From NCBI GenBank assembly GCA_965222315.1, contig OZ244951.1:3348001-3412000 (forward strand): 64,000 bases of DNA. Reading direction: 5' to 3'. Below, piece after piece: positions 27,343 through 36,422 of this stretch. The position numbers and the translations under genes were made by a program. This DNA comes from JACKII01 sp965222315. GTDB taxonomy: Bacteria; Pseudomonadota; Alphaproteobacteria; Bin95. Numbering within the stretch: the first letter of the stretch is position 1; each line of letters starts with the position of its first letter. The notes under the pieces were generated by a model. It saw only the letters and a program-made list of their open reading frames with translations, had not been told where the DNA came from and ran no database searches.

Positions 27343-28551
27343 CTAGGCATCTTTATAAGGATCTGCGGCATCGCGCAGCCCGTCTCCTAGAAAATTAAAG
27401 GCCAGGATCGTCAGGATGACCGGCACGACAGGCAGCATAAGCCAGGGATAGAGTGCGACAACATTGATGTTCTGCGCCTCCACCAGCAAGACCCCCCAAC
27501 TGGTGATCGGTGGACGGAGTCCGAGTCCCAAAAAACTCAAGGCCGTCTCGCCCAGAATCATATTGGGAATCGACAGCGTCGCCGAGGCGATCAGGTGGCT
27601 CATAAAATTGGGCACCAAGTGACGGCCGATCACGCGGGAGGGTTTAGCGCCCATCAGCACCGCTGCGGTCGTAAAATCCTCTTCCCGCAGGGCAAGCAGC
27701 TTCGACCTGACAGCCCGCGCAAGCCCCGTCCAATCCAATAGCCCTAATATGATCGTGATGCCGAAATAGACGAGTATAGGGCTCCAGGTCACGGGCAGGG
27801 CGGCTGACAGCGCCATCCAAAGCGGAAGTTCCGGGAAGGAGCGGATGATCTCTATCAAACGCTGCGAGACGTTATCGACCCAGCCGCCGTAATAGCCGGC
27901 CAGACCGCCGATTACGATGCCGATGGAGAACGAGATGATGATGCCGAACAGGCCCACCGTCAGGGATATCCGCGCGCCATAGATGATGCGGGAGAGCACG
28001 TCGCGCCCCAGCCGGTCCGTCCCGAGCAGGAACAGTTTCCCGCCCTCTGCCGGACAGAACAGATGAAAACTGCCCCCGATCAGCCCGAAATACTCATACG
28101 GATCGCCAAAGCAGAAAAACCGGATCGGCTCAACCTTGGTTCGGTCTTCCTCGTGCCGCCACTCAAATTTGGCCAGATCAAACTTGCTTTTGGTGCCGTA
28201 GACAAACGGACCGACAAACTCACCCTCATGGAACAGGTTCACCGATTGCGGCGGGTGGTAGAGCGCATTGGAATTCCGCGTGTCCAGCGCATAAGGCGCC
28301 AGCATTTCGCTGATAAAGATCGAGCCGTAGAGCAACAGCAGAAATATGCCGGACCAGACCGCGAGCTTGTGGCGTTTCAGCTTCCACCACATCAACTGCC
28401 ATTGGGTGGCGAGGAAATACTTCTCCTGCTCCGGCGAAATTACCTCGACCGAATAAGGGTCGAACGGCGCGTCCGAAATGGTGTGTTGCAGCGGCGGCGG
28501 CTCTGGCCAGGGCGCGCGAGCGGATTTGGCAGGCGTACGGTCGTCGGCCAT
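27343..28551 (-). CDS. oligopeptide-type ABC transporter permease (DppC/OppC/YejE-like)
   Basis: This 402-residue inner-membrane permease has the BPD_transp_1 core in its C-terminal half (LLGTDRLGRDVLSRIIYGAR, LLALREEDFTTAAVLMGAKP, ILGETALSFLGLGL). The first membrane helix is separated from the core by an unusually long (about 110 residues) periplasmic insert with aromatic and charged residues (KSKFDLAKFEWRHEED). Similar inserts occur in YejE-like and related permeases. It lies 3 bases after the partner permease gene and is the last gene of the importer operon. Confidence 0.9.
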   Translation of the reverse strand: MADDRTPAKSARAPWPEPPPLQHTISDAPFDPYSVEVISPEQEKYFLATQWQLMWWKLKRHKLAVWSGIFLLLLYGSIFISEMLAPYALDTRNSNALYHPPQSVNLFHEGEFVGPFVYGTKSKFDLAKFEWRHEEDRTKVEPIRFFCFGDPYEYFGLIGGSFHLFCPAEGGKLFLLGTDRLGRDVLSRIIYGARISLTVGLFGIIISFSIGIVIGGLAGYYGGWVDNVSQRLIEIIRSFPELPLWMALSAALPVTWSPILVYFGITIILGLLDWTGLARAVRSKLLALREEDFTTAAVLMGAKPSRVIGRHLVPNFMSHLIASATLSIPNMILGETALSFLGLGLRPPITSWGVLLVEAQNINVVALYPWLMLPVVPVILTILAFNFLGDGLRDAADPYKDA

Positions 28552-28554
28552 AAC

Positions 28555-29553
28555 TTACTGCTCAGCCCCTGCGCCCAGCCGGATCCGTGGGTCGAGCACC
28601 GCCAATGCCAGATCGGACAGCAGCACGCCCACGACCGTCAGCACCGCAAGGAACATCAGGAAGGAGCCCGCCAAGTACATGTCCTGGGCCTGCAAAGCCT
28701 CCACCAGCATCGGACCGGTGGTAGGCAGCGACAGCACCAGGGAGACGATGGCCGCACCGGAGACGACCTGGGGCAGCAGGTTGCCAATATCGGCAATGAA
28801 TGGGTTCAGCGCCAGCCGCAGCGGATACTTGGTCAGCACTTTCAGCGGCGAAAGCCCCTTCGCACGGGCAGTCACCACATATTGCTTCTGCAACTCATCC
28901 AGCAAGTTCGCCCGCAACCGCCGGATCATCGCGGCGGTGCCGGAAGTACCGATGACCACCACCGGCACCCAAAGATGCTCCAGTACGCTCAGGAACTTAC
29001 CCCAGCTCATCGGCTGTTCCAGGTATTGCGGGTCCATCAGCCCACCGATGGAGGTGCCGAAATAGACCTTGCCCAGATAGAGCAGCACCAACGCCAGCAG
29101 GAAATTCGGAGTCGCAAGGCCCAGGAACCCGATAAGGGTCAACCCGTGGTCGCCCACGCTGTATTGGTGCGTCGCGGAATAAATCCCGATGGGGAACGCG
29201 ACCGCCCATGTGAAGATGATCGTGGAGAAGGACAGTAGAAAGCTTAGATAAAGCCGGTCGCCTACCACCTCGCTCACCGGCAGATCATATTCGAACGAGT
29301 AGCCGAAATCGCCGGTCAGCATGCCGCCGAACCAGAGCAGGTATTGTTCCCAATAAGGCTTATCCAGCCCGTATTGCTGACGCAGGAACTCGATCTTGCC
29401 TTGGTCTACCCGCTCGCCCTGAGACTGCAACTCGGCGATGTAGGTGGTCAGGTAGTCGCCGGGCGGCAACTGGATGATGATAAACACCAGGATGCTGATC
29501 GCGACCAGTGTTGGGATCATGATCATGATCCGGCGGGCGCTATAAGTCAGCAT
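28555..29553 (-). CDS. oligopeptide-type ABC transporter permease (DppB/OppB/YejB-like)
   Basis: This 332-residue permease begins with the OppB-type N-terminal helix (IMIPTLVAISILVFIIIQLPPG) and has the EAA-type loop ARAKGLSPLKVLTKYPLRLA. It pairs with the following 402-residue permease to form the channel of a peptide or opine-type importer. The middle genes of the operon are separated by 3 and 42 bases, consistent with one transcript with the binding protein and ATPase upstream. Confidence 0.92.
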   Translation of the reverse strand: MLTYSARRIMIMIPTLVAISILVFIIIQLPPGDYLTTYIAELQSQGERVDQGKIEFLRQQYGLDKPYWEQYLLWFGGMLTGDFGYSFEYDLPVSEVVGDRLYLSFLLSFSTIIFTWAVAFPIGIYSATHQYSVGDHGLTLIGFLGLATPNFLLALVLLYLGKVYFGTSIGGLMDPQYLEQPMSWGKFLSVLEHLWVPVVVIGTSGTAAMIRRLRANLLDELQKQYVVTARAKGLSPLKVLTKYPLRLALNPFIADIGNLLPQVVSGAAIVSLVLSLPTTGPMLVEALQAQDMYLAGSFLMFLAVLTVVGVLLSDLALAVLDPRIRLGAGAEQ

Positions 29554-29595
29554 CCGGTAGCTCCTCTCTCGACCAACAGTTCCGGGCGATAGCCG

Positions 29596-31497
29596 CTATT
29601 TGCGGCGTTTCTTCGGCGCGAGCCAAAACCGGTCCGGCCTGTACACGCCGAAGTGCGCACCGGGATCCCAGTTGTAGAAACCTTCATCCGGCAGGTTGCG
29701 CAACCGCTGACTTGCCACGATCGGTTGCAGCACACCCGACACTAGACCGATGGTATAGACTTGGTCCGTCCAGATATCGAGCATCTCCGCCCAGATCTTC
29801 TCGCGGTCAGCCTCTTCCCGGGCAACGCGCCAGTTTTGATAAAGCGCATAGAGCCGCTTCGGCTTCTCCATGTCGATGGGCGTACCGGCCTGGCCTTTGG
29901 TCTCCCGGTACTGGCCCCAGCGCGGCCATTGCAGTTGCTGCTGGCTGGTGGGGGCCAGTTCCGCAGGCGACATCAGCTCGGTCGCAAGGCCATTCTCCAG
30001 ACCGAACCAAATCGCCATCTGCGTCTGGCCGGAGAACACGCGGTTGCGCATCACCTCACGCTGCAACGGTTTGGAGTAGAGCTTGATCCCGACTTCCTCC
30101 CAGGAACGGGTGATAAGCTCCAGCACGTCGGTCTGCTCGGTGCTTTCGCCCGCAGTCTCCACAATAATCTCCAGCGGGCGGCCGTCCGGCAGCATCCGGA
30201 TACCGTCGGAGCCGCGTTTCAGGCCGATATCGTCCAGCAGGGCATTGGCCTGCTCAATGTCGAACTGCGTCCAGCGCAAATCGCGCTCCGCCTTGTACAA
30301 CGGGCTGTCGGGCAGCATCGTATTACCGGCAGGGAGTGCGAAGCCGTAGAAGATGACCTGGTTGACCTCCTCCCGGTTCACGGCAAGCGACATGGCGCGG
30401 CGGAACCGGACATCGCGGAACAGGCTCCGCCACGCTTCGTCCTCATGGTTCATGTTGGGATAGAGCGCCAGATGTGCGCCCTTGCCCGTGCGCCACAGCA
30501 GCGTGCGGAAGCCGTATTGCTCCTCGTTCTGTTTCATGAACGAAATGTTGGAGAACGCCAGATAGCGCGCCTGCAAGTCGCTCTCGCCGCTGCCCGCCTT
30601 GGCCGGGATCAACTGCGATGCGGAGAGGCTCATGATCACTTCGTCGATATAGGGAAGCTGATGTCCCTCCTCATCAACGCGGTGATAATAGGGGTTGCGT
30701 TTGAAGACAAAGCGTTCTGCCGGCGCGTTCGTGGTATTGACCCACGGCTCCAGGCTCGGCAAATCCGGATTGTCGTTCTTATATTGGTTGTCCATGCGAT
30801 TGTGCAGCGACGCCCAATTCCGGCGATTCGTCTCGGCAACCATCGCCGCCATCTTGTCCTTATCCTGATAGCGCTCGTGGAATTGCTTCAGATAGTGCGC
30901 GGGGGCGTAGATGTGCTCCGGCCGGGCACCGGCCAGCGCTGGCAGGAATGATGGGTTGGGCGCTTCCCAGGTGTAGCGCACGGTAGTTTCGTCAATGAAT
31001 TCAATAAGGGGTGGCTTGCCATTGACCAGCATTTGGATGGGCGGACCGCTAGGGGACAGGTCCGGATTATTGGCCATGTCCTCCCACCAATAGCGGAAGT
31101 CTTCCGTGGTGAAGGGCGCGCCGTCGGACCAGCGGTGGCCTGGCCGCAGCTTCAACGTGAAAATCCGGCCTTCCTCTACCGTGTAGCTTTCCAAAATATC
31201 GGCATGAAGCTTCAGCTTGCTGTTGTAGCCGACCAGCCGGGCATAGCCGTATACTACCATCTGGCGGACATCTTTTGCCTTCGCCATCAGGATTTCGAGC
31301 TTTCCTCCAGGGCGCCCAAACGTCAGTCCGTCGCCGAATTTCTCGACCGCTGGACTTGCCGGCAACCGCTCGGCAACCGGCGGCAGTTTACCGGCGGCCA
31401 CATCCTCCTCGAAATATGGCGTCTCCCGATATGTGGCGGCGGACAGCGCCAACCAAGCCACCAGCCCTAAGACAACCCGCCTTTTGACAATCCGCAT
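29596..31497 (-). CDS. ABC transporter substrate-binding protein, family 5
   Basis: This 633-residue SBP_bac_5 protein begins with a signal peptide (RRVVLGLVAWLALSAATYRE). Landmarks are LRPGHRWSDGAPFTTEDFRYWWED, YTWEAPNPSFLPALAGARPE, RRAMSLAVNREEVNQV and the C-terminal-lobe segment FDIEQANALLDDIGLKRG. The family captures peptides, nickel or opine-like solutes in the periplasm for Opp/Dpp-type permeases. The ligand is not predictable. It precedes its two permease genes and follows the double ATPase gene by 33 bases. Confidence 0.9.
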   Translation of the reverse strand: MRIVKRRVVLGLVAWLALSAATYRETPYFEEDVAAGKLPPVAERLPASPAVEKFGDGLTFGRPGGKLEILMAKAKDVRQMVVYGYARLVGYNSKLKLHADILESYTVEEGRIFTLKLRPGHRWSDGAPFTTEDFRYWWEDMANNPDLSPSGPPIQMLVNGKPPLIEFIDETTVRYTWEAPNPSFLPALAGARPEHIYAPAHYLKQFHERYQDKDKMAAMVAETNRRNWASLHNRMDNQYKNDNPDLPSLEPWVNTTNAPAERFVFKRNPYYHRVDEEGHQLPYIDEVIMSLSASQLIPAKAGSGESDLQARYLAFSNISFMKQNEEQYGFRTLLWRTGKGAHLALYPNMNHEDEAWRSLFRDVRFRRAMSLAVNREEVNQVIFYGFALPAGNTMLPDSPLYKAERDLRWTQFDIEQANALLDDIGLKRGSDGIRMLPDGRPLEIIVETAGESTEQTDVLELITRSWEEVGIKLYSKPLQREVMRNRVFSGQTQMAIWFGLENGLATELMSPAELAPTSQQQLQWPRWGQYRETKGQAGTPIDMEKPKRLYALYQNWRVAREEADREKIWAEMLDIWTDQVYTIGLVSGVLQPIVASQRLRNLPDEGFYNWDPGAHFGVYRPDRFWLAPKKRRK

Positions 31498-31530
31498 CGT
31501 CCGTTTCTCCCGAGTAAGTCCCTGTTCATA

Positions 31531-33393
31531 CTATGCCGCGAGGGCTTTCACATTTTTTCGAACAAAATGACCGTCATTGATTTCCAGCAGTTTCGCACTG
31601 CCGTCGTCGGCATCGGCAAACGGTTCCGGCCATGCTGCAGGATCCGATGCACGCTCATCCATCACACGCCCAAAATCCAGCGGATAGTCAAGGTCCGGCT
31701 CCGGTACCGCACTCAACAATGCGAGCGTATAGGGATGAACCGGATTGCGGAACAACTCTGTCCGGGGCGCCAACTCCACCAAACGCCCGGCACACATCAC
31801 CGCGATCCGGTCCGCCATGTAGTCAACTACCGCCAGATTGTGGGATATGAACAGGTAAGTCAGGCCCAGTTCCTGCTGCAAATCCTTCAACAGATTGAGA
31901 ATTTGCGCCTGTACAGAGACGTCCAACGCCGAGACCGGTTCATCGCAGATCAGCACCTGGGGCCGCAACGCCAACGCCCGCGCAATACCGATTCGCTGCC
32001 GCTGACCGCCGGAGAAACTATGGGGGTAGCGGCTGAGATAGCGCGGATCCAGGCCGACACGCTGCATCAGTTCCTGGGCAAACGCGCGCCGCTCCGCCGC
32101 GTCGCCCACGCCATGGATCACAAGTGGCTCCGTGATGATGTCGAAAACGGTCATGCGTGGGTTCAAGGCGCTGAACGGATCCTGGAAGACGTACTGAATG
32201 CGTCGGCGCAGATCCAAAAGCTCGGTCTTGCCCGCTGTCAGGACCTCCCTTTCGCCTTCCTCCGTCCGCAGCATGACGCTGCCGGCGTCCGGCGTTAGCG
32301 CGCGCATGATGATCTTGGACGTTGTGGACTTGCCGCAACCGCTTTCCCCCACCAAGCCTAGACACTCGCCCGGCGAAATGGCGAAGGAGACATCGCGGAC
32401 CGCCAGCACCCGCTTGGCCTTGCCGCTCATGATGCCGGTCCGCCGCTGGCCAAAGCTCTTGGTGAGCCCCTCCACCCGCAGAATCGGTCCCTTCCCGGCC
32501 AATGGCGGCCGGGGCTGGAGCAGATTGCCGGTGCCCGTCGGCACTTCGCGCAACGGCACCAGCCGCTCCCCCAACTCCATATGAAAGCGGGGTACGGCGT
32601 GCAGCAATGCCTTCAGGTAAGGATGGCCTGGCTGGCGAAAAATGTCCTGCACCGGCCCGGATTCCATCGGGCGGCCGTGGTACATCACCACCACTTCGTC
32701 CGCGAGATTGGCGACCACACCCAGGTCGTGCGTGATCATCAGCACGGCCATGTGGAAGTGCTCCTGCAGGTCCCGCAGCAGCTTCAGGATTTGCGCCTGG
32801 ATCGTCACGTCCAGCGCCGTCGTGGGCTCGTCCGCGACCAGCAGCGCGGGCTGACAGACCAAAGCCATGGCGATCATCGCGCGTTGCCGCAAACCGCCGG
32901 ACAGTTCGAACGGATAGGCGTCAACGCTGCGGTTCGGGTCCGGGAAGCCGACCAGCCCCAGCATCTCCGCCGTCTTCACCCGGGCTTCAGCCTCGCTCAC
33001 GCCCTGATGCAATTGCAGGGCCTCACCAATCTGGTTGCCGATAGTGTGTACCGGCGAGAGGGAGGTCATCGGCTCCTGAAAGATAATGGCGATCCTCCCG
33101 CCACGGAGCGAGCGCATGTCGCTGCCGTTGGGCGCCAGCTTGGCGATATCCACTACCATGTCCGGCGTTTTCGGATCGCGGAACAGGATGGAGCCTTTGG
33201 TAATGCGCGCATTGTTCGGCAGAATGCCCATGATCGCTTGCGCCGTTACCGATTTGCCGGAGCCGGACTCGCCGACAAGCGCCACCGTCTTGCCATACGG
33301 AATGCGGAAGCTGAGGCCGTCCACGGCCCGCGCCTCGCCACCGGGCACGCGGAAGTCGATCGTCAGATTCTCCACTTCCAGCAGCAGGCTCAC
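31531..33393 (-). CDS. fused double ATP-binding protein of an oligopeptide-type importer (YejF-like)
   Basis: This 620-residue protein joins the DppD- and DppF-type ATPases in one chain. The first NBD has VGESGSGKSVT, LSGGLRQRAMIAMAL and LLVADEPTTALD. The second has VGESGCGKSTTSK, FSGGQRQRIGIARAL and VLICDEPVSALD. Each half has the C-terminal oligopeptide-ABC extension (HPYLKALLHAVP and HPYTLALLSAVPEPD). Both active sites look intact. Its start overlaps the stop of the upstream PH-like gene by 4 bases, so the importer may be co-transcribed with the glycosyltransferase cluster. Confidence 0.94.
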   Translation of the reverse strand: MSLLLEVENLTIDFRVPGGEARAVDGLSFRIPYGKTVALVGESGSGKSVTAQAIMGILPNNARITKGSILFRDPKTPDMVVDIAKLAPNGSDMRSLRGGRIAIIFQEPMTSLSPVHTIGNQIGEALQLHQGVSEAEARVKTAEMLGLVGFPDPNRSVDAYPFELSGGLRQRAMIAMALVCQPALLVADEPTTALDVTIQAQILKLLRDLQEHFHMAVLMITHDLGVVANLADEVVVMYHGRPMESGPVQDIFRQPGHPYLKALLHAVPRFHMELGERLVPLREVPTGTGNLLQPRPPLAGKGPILRVEGLTKSFGQRRTGIMSGKAKRVLAVRDVSFAISPGECLGLVGESGCGKSTTSKIIMRALTPDAGSVMLRTEEGEREVLTAGKTELLDLRRRIQYVFQDPFSALNPRMTVFDIITEPLVIHGVGDAAERRAFAQELMQRVGLDPRYLSRYPHSFSGGQRQRIGIARALALRPQVLICDEPVSALDVSVQAQILNLLKDLQQELGLTYLFISHNLAVVDYMADRIAVMCAGRLVELAPRTELFRNPVHPYTLALLSAVPEPDLDYPLDFGRVMDERASDPAAWPEPFADADDGSAKLLEINDGHFVRKNVKALAA

Positions 33394-33923
33394 CAGTTTC
33401 CCTCACCCTGATTGTCAACGCCGGAAAGCGAATAGCCCGACGCCATGAAATTTTCCCGAGCAATAGGGCTCAACGGCAGGTCGTGTCGAGTGACGGCGGT
33501 CGCAACATGATGCAATAGACCGTCGAAATCCTCCAGATTGGAGTCCGCTTTCAACTGGCCGCCGGGCCCCGTGACCTTGAGTTGATACCAGCCTTTGTCC
33601 TTGTCGCGCCGGGTGGAGAAATAACGCAGGTCGACCTCCGTGATTTCATTCCATGGCAGGCCAACGGCCTTTGGCCCCTGCTGCCGCAAGCCATGCTCAT
33701 CCACCAAAACAACCGAGTACTGCCGGATCGCCGTCGACACGCCGAAACTTCCAAATAGCGCCAGCATTCCGCCCAGCATGATCGTAACGAACCAATGAGC
33801 ACCGAAGGAATAGGTAAAGGGCACGACCAGCAATCCGACGCCCAGGGCAGAACGGAGATAATCCGGGACCAGGCTCCCCAGAGGATACCGGTAGACGGTC
33901 AGGTTTTCGCTCGTCTCGGTCAT
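33390..33923 (-). CDS. small membrane protein with PH-like domain
   Basis: The 177-residue product has a short cytoplasmic N-terminus, a pair of membrane helices (about residues 25-62; LGVGLLVVPFTYSFG and FVTIMLGGMLALFGSFGV), then a beta-rich domain (SVVLVDEHGLRQQG, LPWNEITEVDLRYFSTRRD, YQLKVTGPGGQLKAD) like the bacterial PH/YdbT-type. ATG 33923 is chosen because it overlaps the upstream stop as ATGA; the longer frame has no support. It is the last gene of the glycosyltransferase cluster and overlaps the importer ATPase gene. The function is unknown, possibly a membrane scaffold. Confidence 0.7.
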   Translation of the reverse strand: MTETSENLTVYRYPLGSLVPDYLRSALGVGLLVVPFTYSFGAHWFVTIMLGGMLALFGSFGVSTAIRQYSVVLVDEHGLRQQGPKAVGLPWNEITEVDLRYFSTRRDKDKGWYQLKVTGPGGQLKADSNLEDFDGLLHHVATAVTRHDLPLSPIARENFMASGYSLSGVDNQGEGNW

Positions 33924-34681
33924 TCGCCCATAATTTTTGCGCCGTTCGGCACGCACCATCGCGCGGCCGGGTGGCTATTTGTAAGGGCGAATAGGTCTGA
34001 GAGAAAGGCCCAAGCGGCATCTTCCATCACTAAATGGTGGGTCAGAATGCCAGTCGGTTCGGTCTTGTCCACCTTGCCTGCTCGCCGGGTGGCCAGATGT
34101 GCTGCGATTTCCGAGTAAATCGCGGAAATGTCCCGGAATACCCGGCCTGCCCGCCAGTCTATGATGTCGATATGGGTATTGACCTGCCAGATCCCGGCGG
34201 CGGCCTGCTGCACAGCCCGCGGCTTAAATGTAGAGAGGCCGGAGAGACGCGCTTCCGGCAGGCGCGGGATCAGCGCCGGCTCGATGCGGTTCCAGGGCGG
34301 CACCAGGACCGCCTGCGCCTGTCCGCAGAACAATGCGCCAAGCCTGTCGCCTGCCGTCTTGAGAGGAGGGATCAGGCCGACAGCGTCACCAATCAGCTCC
34401 TGGGATTTGCTGCCGGCTGCTGCATGATTGGTATGGGTGATGCCGTGTTGCCAGACCGCCAGCAATGGATAGCCCTCAAGGCGCTTTGCCAGCGCCTCTG
34501 TCGCCAGCATCGGAATAACCGCCAGCACCGCCGGCGCGACAGCGGCTTCCAGACAGCCGAGCAAACGCTCCAGCGCGTCCGTTACTTCCGTGGCGTCATC
34601 ATCCCGCAACCACAGGTCAGCAGTAAGCCCCGCTTCCTGCCAGCGGTCGAGTTCTTCCAGCAGCGGTGAGTGAGCGCTCAT
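33920..34681 (-). CDS. polysaccharide deacetylase-like (NodB-fold) protein
   Basis: This 253-residue protein keeps the carbohydrate esterase 4 landmarks in compact form: WLRDDDATE near residue 25 for the metal and catalytic Asp pair, WQHGITHTNH near residue 78 for the metal histidines, and VPPWNRI for the RxPW-type loop. A late GILTHHLVMED segment supplies another His. It resembles a COG3233-like predicted deacetylase. It overlaps the flanking glycosyltransferase and PH-like genes by 4 bases each, so it probably trims acetyl groups from the glycan made by this operon. No signal peptide is seen, which suggests cytoplasmic action. Confidence 0.75.
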   Translation of the reverse strand: MSAHSPLLEELDRWQEAGLTADLWLRDDDATEVTDALERLLGCLEAAVAPAVLAVIPMLATEALAKRLEGYPLLAVWQHGITHTNHAAAGSKSQELIGDAVGLIPPLKTAGDRLGALFCGQAQAVLVPPWNRIEPALIPRLPEARLSGLSTFKPRAVQQAAAGIWQVNTHIDIIDWRAGRVFRDISAIYSEIAAHLATRRAGKVDKTEPTGILTHHLVMEDAAWAFLSDLFALTNSHPAARWCVPNGAKIMGE

Positions 34682-35823
34682 CCGCGCCGGGCCGCCAGGT
34701 CGGCCTGCAGGATACGTGGCGTCTGCGTTCCGCCATTGACGGCGAGGCTCGTCAGCGCTTCGGGCGGTGTGGCCAGGGCCTTGTCCACTGCGGCAGCGAG
34801 CGCTTCGGGCGTCAGCTTGTCTTCATCCACCACCTGCAACACACCCCGTTCTGCCAGTCGGCGGGCACGCAGGGTCTGCTCGCTCTCCAGGCCGCCAGCA
34901 TAAGGCACCACCACGCCCGGTATTCCCGCCGCCAGCACATCCATCACCGTGTTGTAACCTGCCTGGCTGACCGAGAGCCTCGCCCGGCGCAACAGGCCGG
35001 GAAAGTCCGGCCGGGCAGGTTCGACTATCAAGCCGTCACCCGCACGCGCTCTCAATTCCAACATCAGGTCTTCGCCGAGGCCCGCTCCGCAAAGTAGCCG
35101 CCAGGGCAACTTGCCGCCGGCTTTGCAAAGTGGCCGGGCTGCGATCGCGGCGCGCAGCAGAGGCTCGCTCACCGCGCCGCCACCGGCAGAGACAATCACC
35201 TCTCCCTCCCCGTCGGTGCCGTTGGCAGGGCCAGCCTGTTCCACCACGTAACCGGTATAGGCGAGCTTGCCCTCCAGGCTCTCGGTATGGGGAAAGGTCT
35301 CTTCGAACGGCACCAAATCCGGGTCGCCATGCACCAGGATACGGTCGAACAGGCGCTCCGCCCGCTCCAGCATCTCCAGCAGACGCTCCGGCTTGGGCGG
35401 TGCCACCAGAATATCCCGGACCGAGCAGACCGTCAGCGCCCCCTGCGCTCGCGCCTCGGTCAACAAGGGCTCCAGTTCAAAGGCAAACTGGCGGCGGCCG
35501 AAGGGGAAAAGCTCGGTGATGACGATGTCGGGCTTTTCGTCGGCCAAAAGGGCCATGGAAGCGGCCTTGCGCCGGTCCCGCCAGGCATCGTCGATGGGTT
35601 GTTCGGATTGGTCACGCAGGTCTTTAAAATAGAGGTCCACCGCCCGCACACCCGGCAATTGATGCAGACGGGCAGAGCCGAGCCGCAGGTTCTCCACCGG
35701 AAAGCCACCCGAAGCAATTACCACATCGAATCCCGACGCCGACAGGGCGCGCGACAGACTGGCGGTGCGCTTGATATGACCAATGCCCAGCAGGTGCTGA
35801 ACCCAGAACAGGACCTTCGCCAT
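34678..35823 (-). CDS. MurG/COG4671-like glycosyltransferase
   Basis: This 381-residue GT-B protein begins VLFWVQHLLGIGHIKRTASL, a glycine-rich acceptor loop with GIGH as in MurG-type enzymes. Near residue 290 it has the nucleotide-sugar site SQAGYNTVMDVLAAGIPGVV, then GGLESEQTLRARRLAERG. It lacks membrane helices or a signal peptide. It is a distant relative of the cluster's other MurG-like enzyme (38819-40054). Donor and acceptor are unknown. It is flanked by overlapping genes for a deacetylase and a histidine phosphatase. Confidence 0.8.
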   Translation of the reverse strand: MAKVLFWVQHLLGIGHIKRTASLSRALSASGFDVVIASGGFPVENLRLGSARLHQLPGVRAVDLYFKDLRDQSEQPIDDAWRDRRKAASMALLADEKPDIVITELFPFGRRQFAFELEPLLTEARAQGALTVCSVRDILVAPPKPERLLEMLERAERLFDRILVHGDPDLVPFEETFPHTESLEGKLAYTGYVVEQAGPANGTDGEGEVIVSAGGGAVSEPLLRAAIAARPLCKAGGKLPWRLLCGAGLGEDLMLELRARAGDGLIVEPARPDFPGLLRRARLSVSQAGYNTVMDVLAAGIPGVVVPYAGGLESEQTLRARRLAERGVLQVVDEDKLTPEALAAAVDKALATPPEALTSLAVNGGTQTPRILQADLAARRG

Positions 35824-36422
35824 CAGATCTTGGCCTCTTCCACCAGCGGCACGTTCGCTGCGCGCAATTCCAGCGAACCGTCATCGTTCAGCCAAAAAAC
35901 CTGCACCGCGGCACGCGTCATCTTGAACGGCGGTTTGCCCAGAAAGTCCCAGCCGGTCGAGAGCGCCATGGCGGCGCGGATCATGCCGCGATGGGTGACA
36001 GCCACGGTTGGCTGACCCCGATCGGTAACCTTTGCCGCAAACTTGCGAAAGCGTACGCCCACATCGCGCGGGCTCTCCCCATTCGGCGGGCGGAAATCCC
36101 AACCCATGCCTTCCATCCGCTCCATTTCCGCCCCCAGACGCTCCCGCAGTACCGGCAGAGTCTCGCCGGCCCAATCGCCCCAGTCCATTTCCTGCAACAG
36201 CGGGTCGGTCTGCACGTTCCGGCCGGCCAGATGCCGGGCCGTATCGCGGCAGCGTTGCAGCGGGCTGCTCCACCAGTCGGCGGCCAGAAGTTGGGCGGGC
36301 GGTGCCCAGTCTGCGAGTTGTGCGCGGCCAGCCTCGCTCAACGGCGTATCGGTACGGCCCTGAATCCTCCCGGCTTCGTTCCAGGTGGTTGGGGCATGAC
36401 GGATAAGACCTAGGAGCGGCAT
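35823..36422 (-). CDS. histidine phosphatase superfamily protein
   Basis: This 199-residue phosphatase has the RHG-type motif as LIRHAPTTWNEAGRIQGRTD at the N-terminus and the second catalytic His in VAVTHRGMIRAAM near residue 150. The Gly of the classic RHG is Ala here, a common variant. By its place among glycosyltransferases it could remove a phosphate from a sugar intermediate, as CobC/GmhB-like enzymes do in other pathways. That role is inference. It overlaps both neighbours, by 1 and 13 bases. Confidence 0.85.
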   Translation of the reverse strand: MPLLGLIRHAPTTWNEAGRIQGRTDTPLSEAGRAQLADWAPPAQLLAADWWSSPLQRCRDTARHLAGRNVQTDPLLQEMDWGDWAGETLPVLRERLGAEMERMEGMGWDFRPPNGESPRDVGVRFRKFAAKVTDRGQPTVAVTHRGMIRAAMALSTGWDFLGKPPFKMTRAAVQVFWLNDDGSLELRAANVPLVEEAKI

